Below are positions 22,926 to 22,975 of a stretch of DNA of 22,975 nucleotides, piece by piece. The notes under the pieces were generated by a model. That model made no database searches and was not told the DNA's origin. It saw only the letters and a program-made list of their open reading frames with translations. Made by a program: the position numbers and the translations under genes. Every line of letters starts with the position of its first letter. Position 1 is the first letter of the stretch. The DNA is from CALMUP01 sp035327305. Its GTDB lineage: Bacteria; Verrucomicrobiota; Kiritimatiellia; CAIVKH01. The stretch covers positions 1 to 22,975 of the forward strand of contig DAOLDL010000047.1 of NCBI GenBank assembly GCA_035327305.1, written 5' to 3'.

Positions 22926-22975
22926 CATTTTATTCTTAACCCGAAAACCGGAGTTGAAGGTGGATGCAGAGTCGC
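22893..22975 (-). CDS. Possible C-terminal end of an FGE-sulfatase-like protein (partial)
   Basis: On the minus strand the frame entering at 22973 reads DSASTFNSGFRVKNKMEQRN and a few more residues to a TGA at 22893-22895. The string FNSGFRV resembles the end of FGE/SUMF1-domain proteins and the SNFGFRV tail at the other window end. Here the expected stop after GFRV is absent: the DNA reads CGG-GTT-AAG where the other copy reads CGG-GTT-TAA. The last dozen residues are encoded by the ACGAAA repeat and look like a read-through tail. Only 27 codons are visible, so family assignment rests on this short motif. Confidence 0.4.
   Translation of the reverse strand, partial: DSASTFNSGFRVKNKMEQRNGRNTRN

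Noticed and set aside
22936..22964. Integron attC-like site suggested by TAAC...GTTGAAG near the window end
   Set aside because: The core sites do not fit RYYYAAC and GTTRRRY, there is no paired inner box structure, and the sequence is better explained as coding for a GFRV motif.
1..22975. CRISPR array, tRNA, rRNA, IS element or phage genes
   Set aside because: I saw no regularly spaced repeats, cloverleaf-like sequences, transposase or phage motifs in either strand.

Overview
The window looks like a chromosomal segment of a Gram-negative bacterium of moderate GC content, densely packed with genes. Evidence for an outer membrane is a signal-peptide porin ending in a C-terminal Phe and an exported beta-propeller protein. 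Possible FGE-sulfatase tails at both window ends and an intergenic ACGAAA-type repeat would suit the Planctomycetota-Verrucomicrobiota-Kiritimatiellota group. That placement is a guess from gene content, not a phylogenetic result.

Layout. 1-92: possible 3' end of an FGE-sulfatase-like gene with an in-frame TGA. 159-2911 (+): a membrane-anchored protein of unknown function and a secreted TolB-like beta-propeller protein. 2913-8450 (-): a compact minus-strand block read in the order NUDIX hydrolase, YihY-type membrane protein, UvrD/PcrA-like helicase, YifB/ComM AAA ATPase. The first three are joined by ATGA overlaps. 8548-10826 (+): dGTPase (dgt) and an isolated trpD, separated by a 14-bp inverted repeat. 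10833-11789 (-): CorA. 12049-15354 (+): a three-gene operon of circularly permuted ATP-grasp, alpha-E and transglutaminase-like proteins. 15393-16421 (-): a PhyH-like putative Fe(II)/2-oxoglutarate oxygenase. 16519-19817 (+): nadE coupled by an ATGA overlap to a NifA-like sigma-54 activator. 20069-21814 (+): amtB-glnK with a strong terminator. 22041-22742 (+): a TorF-like porin with its own terminator. 22859-22975: an ACGAAA repeat overlapping what may be the tail of a second FGE-like gene on the minus strand.

The most interesting theme is nitrogen control. Two sequences match the sigma-54 -24/-12 consensus with correct spacing. One precedes amtB-glnK and one precedes the ATP-grasp/alpha-E/transglutaminase operon. 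Both have a similar AT-rich element about 116-121 bp upstream, where activator sites usually lie. A GAF-AAA-HTH sigma-54 activator is encoded between the two targets and directly upstream of amtB. My inference is a local nitrogen-status regulon in which this activator, a P-II protein without Tyr51, AmtB and NadE sit beside an uncharacterised ATP-grasp/alpha-E biosynthetic system. The transglutaminase partner of that system lacks its expected catalytic cysteine.
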